A stretch of DNA of 64,000 bases from Ailurus styani (GCA_002007465.1 LNAC01000032.1:6726889-6790888); one strand, 5' to 3'. Shown: positions 12,001 through 22,275, counted from the stretch's first letter. Notes: a model not told the origin generated them from the letters alone. Numbers and translations: made by a program.

Positions 12001-12724
12001 GAAGAACAATAAGATAAGCAAAAAAATCCTAGAGAACCCTAAGAAACCTGAGTATTTTGTGTTGTCTTATTATAGCCAAGATCTTTATAGTCCATGGTAA
12101 AAGTAAATAAGCAAAACCCTGCTTTAGCTAGAACTCTTCAAGTTCTGAGAGTAATGTGAGCACTCAAAAAGGATGTTTAAACAGGAGAAAGCTGAGATGA
12201 TAAAAATACAAAATCGGCCCCAAAACACGTGCACAATGATTTGTCACTATTTCACTTTTCATCCAGATTTATTTTCTAGGGAGAACATAGAATTGATGAG
12301 TAATTCCTGAAAATTCCTCAGCACTTTAAGGCTTGTCTCTTTTCTGATGACCTACTACTAGGTTTTGTTTGTTTTATCAGGGCCATTAACTTCTGTCATT
12401 CTGAACATTTAACATTGTTCTTTATGCCTCATCTTTTTACCCCCTAAATTTAACATTACCCTCTAAATTAACATTGTTCTTTATGCCTCATCTTTTTACC
12501 CCCTAATGCAGGCTGTATTAGGTCCTCTGGCTCTAGAAACAGCAAGAGTCAGCGCACCCCACTTGGAACCATATTCGAAGGATGTGATGACAGTAGCATT
12601 TTTAGCCATCTTGATCACAGCTCCAAATGGAGCACTAATTATTGGCATACTGGGGCCCAAAGTACTTACACGCCATGATCCAAACAAAATCAATGGGGAA
12701 TTGGCAAAGGTGGAACTTCATTAA
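394..12724 (+). CDS. SLC9B1: SLC9B1 (NHA1-type sodium/proton exchanger), C-terminal 296 codons in six exons
   Basis: Membrane Na+/H+ antiporter of the CPA2/NHA branch; the 5' exons lie before the window. Coding exons are 394-569, 5520-5626, 6756-6905, 10341-10449, 10902-11038 and 12512-12724, all with AG/GT borders and matching phases, giving 296 residues and a stop. SSLDDIIAITGF in the first exon carries the paired aspartates of electrogenic NHA exchangers. LLIRISF and WMPKATVQ in the fifth hold the Arg and Lys that I equate with R432 and K460 of human NHA2. The spacings (Asp to Arg 154 residues, Arg to Lys 28) equal those expected from NHA2 numbering (D278, R432, K460), so no residues are missing between these sites. 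Several hydrophobic helices are visible. The paralogue SLC9B2 is the main alternative; SLC9B1 is preferred because the gene converges on CISD2, as in human. No frameshift or stop is seen, so it looks functional. Confidence 0.85.
570..1682. other. SLC9B1 intron, no feature recognised
   Basis: AT-rich intron sequence; 1300-1680 may be very old LINE DNA but I cannot support a call. Confidence 0.6.
1683..1793 (+). mobile_element. Short L1 3'-end fragment
   Basis: ggtgagtgctgtgaatcgtg followed by acagacctgtacccctgaaa and an A-rich end matches the carnivore L1 3' UTR. No clear target duplication. Confidence 0.7.
1850..2545 (-). mobile_element. Old L1 ORF2 fragment
   Basis: Antisense sequence with the familiar cttcttaaatttctttga and related phrases of reversed L1 ORF2. 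Much decayed, no long open frame. Confidence 0.6.
3110..3300 (+). mobile_element. MIR
   Basis: attttacagaataggaaacc and the following aacagaggttgaataa match the MIR core. Confidence 0.75.
3554..3717 (+). mobile_element. CAN SINE with target-site duplication
   Basis: Head ggggcacctgggtggctcag; imperfect duplication aatgttaaggact / aatgttaagggct on its two sides. Slight internal deletion between the B box and the CT tract. Confidence 0.9.
3720..4870 (-). mobile_element. Old L1 fragment split by a SINE
   Basis: Reversed L1 ORF2 text flanks the SINE at 4096-4277 on both sides, so the L1 was in place first. Confidence 0.6.
4096..4277 (-). mobile_element. CAN SINE with 16-bp target-site duplication
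   Basis: ctattaatacagtctt at 4080-4095 and 4278-4293 brackets a complete reverse-oriented element inside an old L1. Confidence 0.93.
5520..5626 (+). CDS. SLC9B1: SLC9B1 coding exon
   Basis: Acceptor tttgcag ends at 5519; donor gtaact starts at 5627. Encodes GSILKNVLASFRDVLIGV and onward to QYFPSEDQ, a hydrophobic helix with a GAVLGIF stretch, ending in phase 0. Confidence 0.9.
5834..6067 (+). mobile_element. CAN SINE with an expanded CT microsatellite
   Basis: Normal head, then the CT tract expanded to about 60 bases (5950-6010), followed by gtcaaatatata and an A-rich tail. Flanks agaaaactata / agaaaactgta suggest the target duplication. Confidence 0.9.
6756..6905 (+). CDS. SLC9B1: SLC9B1 coding exon
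   Basis: Acceptor attctag ends at 6755; donor gtgaat starts at 6906. Exactly 50 codons (TRRPVKRAFLIL to GMNLSTEK) in phase 0 on both sides. The GGLCTLALTFVAGM segment is typical of the NHA family. Confidence 0.9.
7185..7700 (-). mobile_element. Old L1 3'-region fragment
   Basis: Reversed L1 3' sequence (gtgctgccatgaacaatc and onward to ttctttgcccattttt) in the intron after the third SLC9B1 exon. Confidence 0.55.
8551..8762 (+). mobile_element. CAN SINE, older copy
   Basis: Head gggccacttgggtgtctcag with several substitutions, CT-rich middle, A-rich tail; duplication not clear in AT-rich flanks. Confidence 0.87.
9516..9588 (-). mobile_element. Very short (about 75 bp) L1 insertion nested in another L1
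   Basis: The repeated aaggagcattta (9504-9515 and 9589-9600) brackets a TTTA-rich tail and gcccaaggggtacaggtctg, which resembles the extreme 3' end of carnivore L1. A strongly 5'-truncated insertion into the tail of the larger element. Confidence 0.7.
10018..10057. repeat. (TG)n/(AC)n microsatellite
   Basis: tgtgtg run followed by tatacacacacat, inside an L1 3' end; the join forms a potential hairpin. Confidence 0.9.
10341..10449 (+). CDS. SLC9B1: SLC9B1 coding exon
   Basis: Acceptor ttttctacag ends at 10340; donor gtaaga starts at 10450. Encodes IRVQRIIKTTWYIFQPLL and FGLVGSEVSVASLESNAI, ending in a split Gly codon. Confidence 0.9.
10902..11038 (+). CDS. SLC9B1: SLC9B1 coding exon with conserved Arg and Lys
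   Basis: Acceptor tctgttgtag ends at 10901; donor gtaaga starts at 11039. Encodes GICVTTMSLALLIRISF through SWMPKATVQ. The Arg of LLIRISF and the Lys of MPKATVQ are 28 residues apart, the spacing of R432 and K460 in NHA2. Confidence 0.9.
11039..12409. other. SLC9B1 last intron
   Basis: An (ATGA)n short run at 11640-11663 and L2-like text near 11570-11630; otherwise nothing recognised. Confidence 0.6.
12410..12506 (+). repeat. 59-bp-period tandem duplication of an intron end
   Basis: About 38 bases from taacattgttctttatgc to accccctaa occur at 12410-12447 and again at 12469-12506, where they form the polypyrimidine tract of the last SLC9B1 exon. Copy 1 continues with atttaac instead of tgcag, so it lacks the acceptor AG. 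Confidence 0.85.
12512..12724 (+). CDS. SLC9B1: SLC9B1 last coding exon and stop
   Basis: Acceptor ccccctaatgcag ends at 12511. Encodes AVLGPLALETARVSAPHL, then FLAILITAPNGALIIGIL, and ends KVELH with TAA at 12722-12724. There are 74 residues after the conserved Lys, close to the 77 I expect in human NHA2. The acceptor region is partly duplicated just upstream (12410-12468). Confidence 0.88.
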   Translation, partial: AVLGPLALETARVSAPHLEPYSKDVMTVAFLAILITAPNGALIIGILGPKVLTRHDPNKINGELAKVELH

Positions 12725-12758
12725 AAAGTTTATTTGCCATCACCTGCCTGTTTCTTTT

Positions 12759-12764
12759 AATAAA
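12759..12764 (+). terminator. Candidate polyadenylation signal of SLC9B1
   Basis: AATAAA lies 35 bases after the stop codon. Further copies at 12832-12837 and about 12889 make the real cleavage site uncertain. Confidence 0.4.
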
Positions 12765-13812
12765 TTATCTTACATGAGAGAAAAATTAAAACATACAAAT
12801 ATATGGAGACTGTACATAGAACCAAGGATTTAATAAATATGTGATTTCATTACAGAGCTTTCCTATGATTTTTTATTCCAAAGTTAATTTAATAAAAACA
12901 ATGTAAATAGAATGTCCAATAGTATTTATGTATTTTAAGAACAAAGTAAATCTGTAAATACTCTAGGAAAGTTTAAAATAATCCATCAGACTGAATCTGC
13001 TGTTATATTACAAACTCGGTATAATAAAAAATTAAATGAACCCAATGACAGAAAGGTAAGATAGTCTAAACCTCCAGACAGGAGAACTAGAACTCATCAT
13101 CCATTTAGTAATTCAGTTAAAGAGATCACCAGAAAAGGGGAAAAAATGCCAGGAATAAGTGGGTCAACAAAATGGATTTCAAATTCAGTTTTTAGTGACT
13201 ATGTGAATGAATGATATCTTAAATAAAAGAACCTAAATTAGACTTATTTACTTCTACAGTACCCTTAAAATGACAAGTTTAATAGTTTTTAAATGAAATA
13301 TTATGTGAAGTATTTTTATAGATATAAAATTAAATCACAAATGGAAATAAACCATGATTTTTCAATGAGTATAAAATAAAGAATTAAAGTCATCCTGCAG
13401 AAATGAAAGATTAATAGACTTGTCCATGTGAGCTTTTCTTTTCCTTAGTAATACAGCATCTCCTTTCAATTCTAGCTCATGAAACCTGCTATGCTTATAT
13501 AGAACCAATCACAAGCAAAATGCAGTTTCAGTTTATGTCGAGATTCTTTATTTTAAAGTTGTAAGGGTCATGTAAAAGCTTCTCAAGTAGCCTTAGCAGA
13601 TGGCTTCTTAAAATCATTCAGACTTCTTTGCCAAAAGCCAAATGCAGGAACTAAAAACATTACTTGTTTTCTCTCTTCCCTCTTCTATGTAAGTAAAATA
13701 CTAAAATAGCACAGAATGTGAAATTTACACATAAATTTGCAAAGTGAAGCAACTATAATTTAAGGCAACCAAAACTATATATATATATATAGTATATATA
13801 ACTATATATATA

Positions 13813-13850
<38 letters not shown>

Positions 13851-14008
13851 ACCTTTCATAAAATATAGCACTAAAACTATCAAAAGTTCACACACACACA
13901 CCTGGCTAACTCTGGGAGAAGATAAAATCGCTGCTGTTCTAGTAGCATTTTCTTCACATTCTTACAATTCAGCATTGATCCTCTGCCTAATTTTTAACTA
14001 TTTTAATT
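12765..14008. other. Sequence downstream of SLC9B1
   Basis: Apart from the AT microsatellite, AT-rich DNA without recognisable genes or repeats. Confidence 0.6.
13770..13848. repeat. (AT)n microsatellite
   Basis: Nearly pure AT repeats with a few AC interruptions, 1 kb after SLC9B1. Confidence 0.95.
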
Positions 14009-14024
14009 CTAGTACTAAAATTCT

Positions 14025-14197
14025 TCTTTTTTTTTTTAAGATTTTATTTATTTAGTTGACAGAAACACAGTGAGAGAGGGAACACCAACAGGGGAAGTGG
14101 GAGAGAGAGAAGCAGGCTTCCCGCAGAGCAGGGAGCCAGATGCTGGACTAGATCCTAGGACCCTGACAGATGCTTAACGACTGAGCCACCCAGGCAC
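14025..14197 (-). mobile_element. CAN SINE with 16-bp target-site duplication
   Basis: ctagtactaaaattct at 14009-14024 and 14198-14213. A small internal deletion removes part of the B-box region. Confidence 0.93.
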
Positions 14198-14590
14198 CTA
14201 GTACTAAAATTCTAAAAATTTAAAATTCTAAACTGCCCCAGTGTTTGACTGTTTAAATCGATGTTTATTTTTACTACTAAGTAAATGAAAGAATACTTAC
14301 ATTCACAAGGTAGTTATTTATATTTACAAGAGAATTAGATTTTAAAATAGAAAATTGATTTTAATAAAAGATAAAGGTACAATAAATCAATTTCAGAATG
14401 AGGAACTATGTTTTTTAATCAAGGGGGAAATTATCATTTTTTGTGATTTATAATTTTTTCATAAGTATTAAATTTAATATTTATATGTTCATTAGGCCAA
14501 AACACTCTACTTTATAGTGTTGGAGGCATTCAAATAATTTAAAATTTAAATTTTCTATATAAAAACTTTTTATAAAAATTGCCTTCATTA

Positions 14591-15106
14591 GGGCCATATG
14601 CACCCCAATGTTCAAAGCAGCAATGTCCACAACAACCAAACTGTGGAAGGAGCCAAGATGCTCTTCAACAGATGAATGGATAAAGAAGATGTGGTCCATG
14701 TATACATGGAATATTTCTCAGCCTTCAGAAAGGATGTCTACTCCCATTTACATTGACATGGATGGATCAGGAGGGTATTAATGCTAAGTAAATAAGTCAA
14801 GCAGAGAAAGACAATTATCATATGGTTTCACTCATATGTGGAACGTAATAGCGCAGAGGACCACAGGGGAAGGGAGGGAAAACTGAATGGGAAGAAATCA
14901 AAGAGGGAGACAAACTATGAGAGACTCTCGACTCTGGGAAACAAACAGGGTTACAGAAGGGAAAGAAGTCAGGGGATGGGGTACCTGGGTGGTGGGTATT
15001 AAGGAGGCATGTGTTGTAATGAGCACCAGGTGTTATAAACAACTAATGAATCGTTGAACACTACATCAAAAACTAATGATGTACTATATGCTGGCTAACA
15101 ACATAA
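14591..15106 (+). mobile_element. 5'-truncated L1 3' end with target-site duplication
   Basis: Starts within the ORF2 end and runs through the L1 3' UTR to a short A tail. aaaaattgccttcatta at 14574-14590 and aaaaattaccttcatta at 15107-15123 form a 17-bp duplication with one mismatch. Confidence 0.87.
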
Positions 15107-15455
15107 AAAAATTACCTTCATTAATGTCATTTTAAAATTACAAGCAGTTAACCATGTATACAGTATTCAAGTGTTCATAGTATTTAAACAAATACAAGAA
15201 TATTGTTCCTTATAAATTTATCAAGTATGTCTTTGTTTACTCATTAATATTATTTCACTATTTAAGGAATTTTTATTAAAGCAAGAATTTCATAATCCAA
15301 ATTACATTTCCTTATTCAGTATTCAATTCTGTTATTTAAAAAAAATGACATGCTGAGATATTCCACAGTAAAGAATTATAAAATTAAAGGATTGCTTTAA
15401 ATTTCTGTACTTTGCTGAAAACTGTTTTTCCCAGGAGCTGTAAAAGATTAGTTTT

Positions 15456-15624
15456 GGGGCACCTGGGTGGCTCAGTCCATTAAGTGTCTACCTTTGGCTC
15501 AGATCATGATCTCAGAGTCCTGGGATTGAGCCCTGTGTTGGGCTCTCTGCTCAGCAGGGAGTCTGCTCCTCCCTCTATGCTCGCTCTCTCTCAAATAAAT
15601 TTTTAAAAATCTTAAAAAAAAAAA
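15456..15624 (+). mobile_element. CAN SINE
   Basis: ggggcacctgggtggctcag head, CT tract and A11 tail, in DNA just below the PABPC pseudogene. Confidence 0.9.
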
Positions 15625-15638
15625 CAGTTTTTAGATTG

Positions 15639-15642
<4 letters not shown>

Positions 15643-15677
<35 letters not shown>
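15643..15677. repeat. (GT)n microsatellite
   Basis: Uninterrupted GT repeat of about 17 units. Confidence 0.95.
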
Positions 15678-15679
<2 letters not shown>

Positions 15680-15852
15680 AAATCAGGAAGTACTCTAGCA
15701 TTATGTTTGCTAGATCTGGCATTTACTCAGTACATAAGCTTCAAAGTTTCTTTTCCTCTTTTGCATCTATTTTATATTTAGCAATTTTTCCCCATAATAT
15801 GTTAGCTTTTTAGTGTTTAGATATTTTTTTTGGTGATATTTTTTTTTTTTTG

Positions 15853-16560
15853 CATTTCTATTCACGGTTTCTAATCAATTTTAAACAGTTGGAACTCCAA
15901 GGACATTGTTAATTACTTCCTGGGCAGTCTTTTTAGCTTGGTGGGCTTTTGTAGTACACCAATGCTTCAGCAACATCAGATCAGACAGACTCTGGAGATT
16001 TAAGACTATGCAGAGGTTCTGAATTATCAGTCTCCAACAACACATCAGTGTTTTGACCAGCAACAGTAGGGTGTATGGCTTTACTAAAAGGAAACAGTCA
16101 TTCACCCAAATTTGTTTTTGTACTTAGGAGGAGTAGATGCCAACATGGAAGTAGTCAAAGTCTCCTGACCTTGTACATTAACAGTAGGCTGCTGCATGGT
16201 AACCTGTGGCTTTACATTAAGATGTTGTGGAGGATTACCAACTCCTACAGCATATTTATACTGTGGAAGAACACTGATGGCTGGAAGAGCTACCACAGCA
16301 GCTGCTGCAGTGGTGGACCCATTGTCTGTGTTGTCTTAGCAACACTGTTGACATGACTTGTGAAGCCTATAAAGAAGCTGGACTCACTATTAAATGGTAG
16401 TCTAGGAGCAACTGGGCAGACAGTGCCAGGTATATTTTGGAATGGATGAGGTCTGGGACCCTGAACAGTCCAGCTAAGACTTGGTCTTAGTTGAGCAATT
16501 TGGTGAGGAAGATAGCATGCAGCATGGTTCTGAGGATCCTTGCCAGGAAGTAACCTGAAG
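15853..16560 (-). pseudogene. Processed pseudogene of a cytoplasmic poly(A)-binding protein (PABPC1-like)
   Basis: The minus strand carries the PABPC C-terminal half without introns. The linker (IAQLRPSLSWTVQGPRPHPF) is near 16490-16400, then [19 protein letters not shown] and [14 protein letters not shown] at 16270-16150, and the MLLE-domain end AHQAKKTAQEVINNV...GVPTV with stop at 15883-15881. The MLLE core is frameshifted and several stops occur. A T run (15840-15851) beyond a shortened 3' UTR represents the poly(A) tail. It is 5'-truncated; the RRM domains are missing. It cannot make a useful protein. Confidence 0.88.
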
Positions 16561-16932
16561 GACGTGTATCCAGGTATTGTAGTTGTTTCCAGTTGGTGAT
16601 TAAGTTTAATACTAGCTGTTATATCATCACCAGAGCCAGAAGTCCCCTGTATTCTGTTTATGTCAACTTAGGATTTTTTTAAAAATATGCATGGTGTTTC
16701 AGCCCAGGACGATTTACTTTTTGATTCTCAAATTGTCCCAAATACTGCTCTTGGAGACACTTCACAATTGATTCTGTACTCTTTGGACATGATGCCATAG
16801 TGTTTGAATGCTTTCTTCCTTTCAGGCATAATAAGCTGTCCCAGATTCATATGCATTTTCCCTACTCCAGACCTGGAATCAGCTAGTCTCCAAAAGACTG
16901 GTATCTTTCCATGAAAACAGAAACCAAAATCT
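16561..16932 (-). other. Unassigned stretch upstream of the PABPC pseudogene
   Basis: A 70-codon minus-strand frame (16940-16728, containing RKKAFKHYGIMSKEYRINC) is open but matches nothing I recognise and has no support as a gene. It may be a diverged retrocopy part or older DNA. Confidence 0.3.
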
Positions 16933-17135
16933 AGGGGCACCTGGGTGGCTCAGTTGGTTAAGCAGCTGCCTTTGGCTGGGGTCATGATTCCAGAGTCCTG
17001 GGATCGAGCCCCAACATTGGGCTCCCTGCTCAGCAGAGAGCCTGCTTCTCTCCTCCCTCTGCCTGCAGCTCTGCTTACTTGTGCTCTCTCTTTCTCTCTG
17101 TCAAATAAATTCTTTTTAAAAAATAAAATAAAATA
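16933..17135 (+). mobile_element. CAN SINE with 12-bp target-site duplication
   Basis: aaaccaaaatct at 16921-16932 and 17136-17147; tail ends in AAAATA repeats. Confidence 0.93.
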
Positions 17136-18302
17136 AAACCAAAATCTGAAGGTTAGGAATGCTCACTATCGCTGGAGAATCATTGCATCTGGATCCTGTC
17201 AGTAGACATTACTAAAATATACAAGATTTAGAAATCAAAAAATACATGTTTTAAAATAAAAAGTGTTGTTTTTACTATCACTATTATTGGTGATGTTAGA
17301 ATATAATTCATAGCACAGATTATATGTAGTTAAAATCCCCTCAGAGCTGATTAATGAGAAAAAGTAAATATATGAAACAATGCAATCATAGGACATAAAT
17401 TCTATAAGATAACTAAATATTTTAAGTAAAGTGTCCTAAGTTATAGTTTTTGAATCATTTAAAAATAAAACTATGGGCCCAATGCTACATCATATGCCTG
17501 TGTGTTTCACCTCACTTCTCCTTACACGGGCATCTTATCCTCTCACATCATCACAAGAACAATGGTATTGTTAACTGGGGAAGAGAAATTATTCTTCCTT
17601 AGTGTATTTTTGCAAGCAGAAGAGAGTAGTGTCCCAAAAATCTTTGGAGCATCAAAGAGAATCACAATCATAGGTTCACCTTGCCTGGATATATTCAGGT
17701 ATACATCCTCCCAACCAACTCACCAAAATGACTAGGAGGAAGAACACCCAACAGACGAAAATTCAGAGACTGTGACCTCTGCCACAGAACTACTGGATAT
17801 GGACATAAACAATATGTCAGAAATGGAATTCAGGGTAACAACTATCCCGGGCAATGACTAAGTTGGAGAAGACCATTAGTGGCAACATAGAATCTCTAAG
17901 GGTGGAAGTGAGAGCTGATCTGGCAGAAGTTAAAAATGCTATCAATGAGATCCAATCTAATCTAAATACTCTAATCTAATCTAAACAGCTAGGGTAAGTG
18001 AGGCAGAAGATCGAATTAGTGATCTAGAAGACAAACTGATAGAAAAGAAGGATCAGGAGGAGGCCTGAAACAAACAGCTTAGAAGCCGTGAAAACAGAAT
18101 TAGGGAAATAAATGATGGCATAAAATGTTCCAATGTCAGAATTATTGGCATCCCTGAGGGGGTGGAGGGAGAGAGAAGACTAGAAGATTTAGTTGAACAA
18201 ATCATGGATGAACAAATCATGGATGAACAAATCTGGGGAACAGAACAAGTGTTTGTGTCCTAGAGGCAGAGAGGACCACCCCCCAAGATCAGCAAAGCTA
18301 GA

Positions 18303-18635
18303 ATGACATCCAGGCACATAACTGTGAAATTCACAAATCATAATTTCAGAGACTATGTCTTAAGGGCAGCTAGGGGGAAGAAATCCCTTACGTACAGAGG
18401 GAGAACCATCAGAATAATGTCAGACCTGTCCACAGAAACCTGGCAGGACAGAAAGGGCTGGCAAGACATATTCAGGGCACTACATGAAAAGAACATGCAG
18501 CCACGAATACTTTATCCAGCAAGGCTGACTTTCAAAATGGATGGAGAGATAAAGAGCTTTCAAGACTGGCAAGTTTTAAAAGATTATGTGAACACCAAGC
18601 CGGCACTACAAAAAATATTAAGGGGGGTTCTATAA
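18303..18635 (+). pseudogene. L1 ORF1 C-terminal fragment
   Basis: 110 open codons resembling the L1 ORF1p C-terminal domain (RHITVKFTNHNFRDYVLRAA, then KKSLTYRGRTIRIMSDLS, ending KPALQKILRGVL). The upstream ORF1 part, including the coiled coil, is interrupted by stops, among them at 17.79 and 18.07 kb. Confidence 0.85.
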
Positions 18636-18713
18636 AAGAAGAAAGAACCCAAGAGTAACATAGAACAGAAATCTACAGAGACAATCTATAGAAACAAGGA
18701 CTTCACAGGCAAC

Positions 18714-20667
18714 ATGATGTCGATAAAAACTTATCTTTTAATAATCACTCTCAATGTGAATGGCCTAAATCCTCCCATAAAATGGCACAGGGTTGCAGAC
18801 TGGATAAAACAACAGGATCCATCTATATTCTGTCTACAAGAGATGCATTTTGAACCTAAAGATACATCCAGAATGAAAGTGAAGGGTTGGAGAACCATCT
18901 CTCATGCCAATGGGCCTCAAAAGAAAGCTGGGGTAGCGATTCTCATATCAGAGAAATTAGATTTTAAGCTAAAGATGGTAGTCAGAGATACAGAAGGACA
19001 CTACATCATTCTTAAAGGGTCTTCCCAACAAGAAGATCTAACAATTGTAAATATTTATGCCTCCAACATGGGAGCAGCCAACTACATAAGCCAACTGTTA
19101 ATCAAAATAAAGGGTCATATTTATATGAATGCGTTAATTGTAGGGGATCTTAACACACCACTCTCAGCAATAGACAGATCATCTAAACAGAAAATTAACA
19201 AAGAAACAAGAGCTTTGAATGACACATTGGACCAGATGGACCTGATAGATATATACAGAACATTCCACCCTTAAACAACAGAATATTCATTCTTCTCGAG
19301 CACACATGGAACTTTCTCCAGAATAGACCACATACTGGGTCACAAATCAGGGCTCAACCGATACCAAAAGATTGAGATTATTCCCTGCATATTCTCAGAC
19401 ACAATGCTTTGAAACTGAAACTCTACCACAAGAAAAAGTTTGGAAGGAATTCAAACACTTGGAAGCTAAAGACCATCCTGCTAAAGAATGTTTAGATCAA
19501 TCAGGAAATCAAAGAAGAACCTAAACAATTCATGGAAACCAATGAGAATCAAGACAAATCAGTCCAAAACCTATGGGATACAGCAAAGGCAGTCCTAAGG
19601 GGGAAATACATAGCCATACAAGCCTCACTCAAAAAAATTGAAGAATCCCCAATACACCGACTCTCTTTACACCTTAAAGAACTGGAAAATCAACAACAAA
19701 TTAAGCCAACCCCACACAAATGAAGGGAAATAATTAAGATTAGAGCAGAGATGAATGACTTAGAAACTAGAGATACAGTAGAACACATCAATGAAACTAG
19801 AAGCTGGTTCTTTAAAAGAATTAATAAGATCGATAAAGCACTGGCCAAACTAATCCAAAAGAAAAGAGAGAGGACCCAAATTAATGAAATTATGAATGAA
19901 AGGGGAGAGAACACGACTAACACCAAGGAAATAGAAACGATCATCAGAAATTATTATCAACACTTATATGCCAATAAGTTAAGCAACCTAGAAGAAATGG
20001 ATGCATCGCTGGAAACCTATAAACTTCCTAGACTGAAACAGGAAGAAATTGACAGCCTGAATAGACCAGTATCTAGTAACAAGACTGAAGCAGTGATCAA
20101 AAACCTCCCAAAAAACAGAAGTCCAGGATCTGACGGATTCCCTGGGAAATTCTACCAAACATTCAAAGAAGAACTAATACCCACTCTCCTGAAGCTATTT
20201 CAAAAAATAGAAACAGAAGGAAAACTTCCAGACTCTTTCTATGAAGCCAGGATTACCTTCACCCCCAAACCAGGCAAAGACCCCATCAAAAAGGAGAATT
20301 TCAAACCAATATCCCTGATGAATATGGATGCCAAGGTTTTCAACAAGATCCTAGCTAATAGGATCCAACAGTATATTACAAAGATTATCCACCATGAGCA
20401 GGTGGAATTTATCCCTGGGATGCAAGCGTGGTTCAACATTCACAAATCGGTGTGATAGAACAAATCAATAAGAGAAGAGAGAAGAACCACGTGGTCCTCT
20501 CAATTGATGCAGAAAAAGCATTTGACAAAATACAGCATCAATTCCTGATTAAAACTCTTCAAAGTATAGGGTTAGAGGGAACATTCCTCAACTTCATAAA
20601 ATTTATCTATGAAAAACCCACAGCGAATATCATTCTCAATGGGGAAAAGCTGACTAAAACTCCTTGA
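18714..20667 (+). pseudogene. L1 ORF2 endonuclease and partial reverse transcriptase
   Basis: The endonuclease segment is open to 19274 (TFHP, stop). Further reading needs frame changes near 19.28, 19.5, 19.73 and 20.44 kb. The RT segment includes [16 protein letters not shown] and the motif-A Asp in SIDAEKAFDK; sequence ends before the second catalytic motif. Confidence 0.85.
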
Positions 20668-21179
20668 AATTATATACATATAATTACATATATAGTTATA
20701 CTATATAATATATGTACTTTGATGTACAGTTAGATTTATTTCTATTTGCTTTCAGTTCTAAGAATTGTTTTAAACAAGATTTATATATAATTTTGGATAC
20801 ATAAAACATATAGTTTAAAAGTCAAAACTATAAGAAAAGCTATATGTGGGAACTCTTACTTCTTTTCCTGTCCCTTAACAACTCTAGCCCAATTTCTTTT
20901 TCTTTTATTTAATTTCTGTTTTCTGCTCTTTTTTATGTTTAAGAAAATATAAGCAAATAGATATTTTATTGTTGAAAATTATCCCTCCCTAATTGCACAA
21001 ATGGAACATATTATCTGTACTTTTCTGTCCCATGTTAGTACATAGAAATTGTCCTTGTTCCTGTTTCCCACTGAGTATTACTCTATTTTGGCCATGTCCC
21101 ATTAGTTTGAGCAGTCCTCTGCCGAGGAATGTTCTTCCCAATCTTTTGATATTATAAATAATCCCACAATGAATGAACA

Positions 21180-21785
21180 CGTGTGTTTATATTTTTTGTG
21201 TGTTTATGTGAGTGTGTATGTGTGCATGTGTGTGTGCTTGGGCAGAGTCTCTTCTAGGTCACATCAAGAGCATATATTTTCAAACTTTGGGATTCTTCCA
21301 GTCTGATAAATGAGGGATAGTACTGTAATGAAATTTTACATTTCTTTGACTATGAGTGAGTGGGCATCTTTTCATTGGTTTAAAGGTCATTTGCCTTTCT
21401 TTTTCTGTAAACTATCTGTTCGTGTCCTTTGTGACTTTTGGTATTTCTCTTTTCTGTTTTAAAAAGCTCTTTACATAGAAAAGAGTAGTCAATTGTCCGT
21501 GATATAAGTTACAAATATTTTCTTCAGTTTTGCTTTTGTCCTTTGATTTTGCTAGTTGTGCTTATTTTGCTAAGCAAAAGAGTTTTCTGTTCATATAATT
21601 GAATATATTAATCTTTTCCTTTATGCTACCACATACTGATTCATGGTTAGAAATTCATGGTTTTTCCCTTAGCACTTGTATAGTTTTGTTTCTCACTGCT
21701 ACTTCTCTAATGCATTAAATTTATTCTGTTATTTGATGTGAGGTATGGATTCAGCGTTATATTTTGCCAAATGGTTATCCAGTTA
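21180..21785 (-). mobile_element. Old L1 ORF2 fragment
   Basis: Reversed L1 text (ctttgactatgagtgagtgg, then gtcctttgattttgctag). Strongly diverged. Confidence 0.55.
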
Positions 21786-22275
21786 TCTGATCCTGGATCA
21801 GTTTGGTAGAGCTGCCAAAACAAAGTACCACACACTTGGTGGTTTAAAACAGCAGAAATTTATTTTCTCATAGTTCCAGAGACTAAGATGTCCAAAATCA
21901 TGGTGTCAGCAGAGCCATGTCCCCTCCAAAGCCTCCATGGGAGGATAGATACTTCCTTGCCTCTTCTGGCTGGTGGTAGTCCCAGCCATTCTCTGCCTTG
22001 GCAATGTGTCACTCCAGTCTCTGCCTCCGTCTTTCCATGCCTTTCTCCTGGTGTGTCTGCATCAGCCTCCCTTTGTGCGTGTCTGTTTCTGTGTCCAAAT
22101 TTCCCCTTCTTAGGATATTAGTCATATTGGATTAGGGGCTCAGCGTACTCTGGTATGGCTTCACCCAAATTTAAATAATTATGTCTGCAATTATGCTATT
22201 TCCAAATAATTCTGACGTATTGAGGATGAGGACTTCAACATATCTTCAACATTTTTGGACTTGAACATAATTCAA
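21786..22275 (+). repeat. Ancient mammalian interspersed repeat, class not assigned
   Basis: gctgccaaaacaaagtacca, gcagaaatttattttctcat and tcatattggattaggggctc occur in the order of a familiar dispersed mammalian repeat. I cannot name its family from the sequence alone. Confidence 0.55.

Larger units (their letters stand above)
17490..20667 (+). mobile_element. LINE-1 with ORF1 and 3'-truncated ORF2
   Basis: ORF1 begins at ATG 17728 (MTRRKNTQQTKIQ) but is broken by stops; its C-terminal nucleic-acid-binding part is open at 18303-18635. ORF2 begins at 18714 with the endonuclease (LNVNGLN, CLQEMHF, VGDLNTPLSAIDRSS), stops at 19274, and continues in shifted frames through the reverse transcriptase (19751-20667) as far as VVLSIDAEKAFDKIQ and NGEKLTKTP. 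The YADD-type catalytic motif, the cysteine region and the poly(A) tail are absent: the element stops abruptly in AT-rich DNA. The 5' edge is approximate. Non-functional. Confidence 0.92.

Noticed and set aside
18170..18235. Short tandem repeats (gatgaacaaatcatg) as a CRISPR-like array
   Set aside because: A local 15-base duplication within L1 ORF1, in a mammalian genome; no spacers.
21888..22121. 77-codon Ser/Cys-rich open frame
   Set aside because: Falls within an ancient interspersed repeat and shows no protein similarity.
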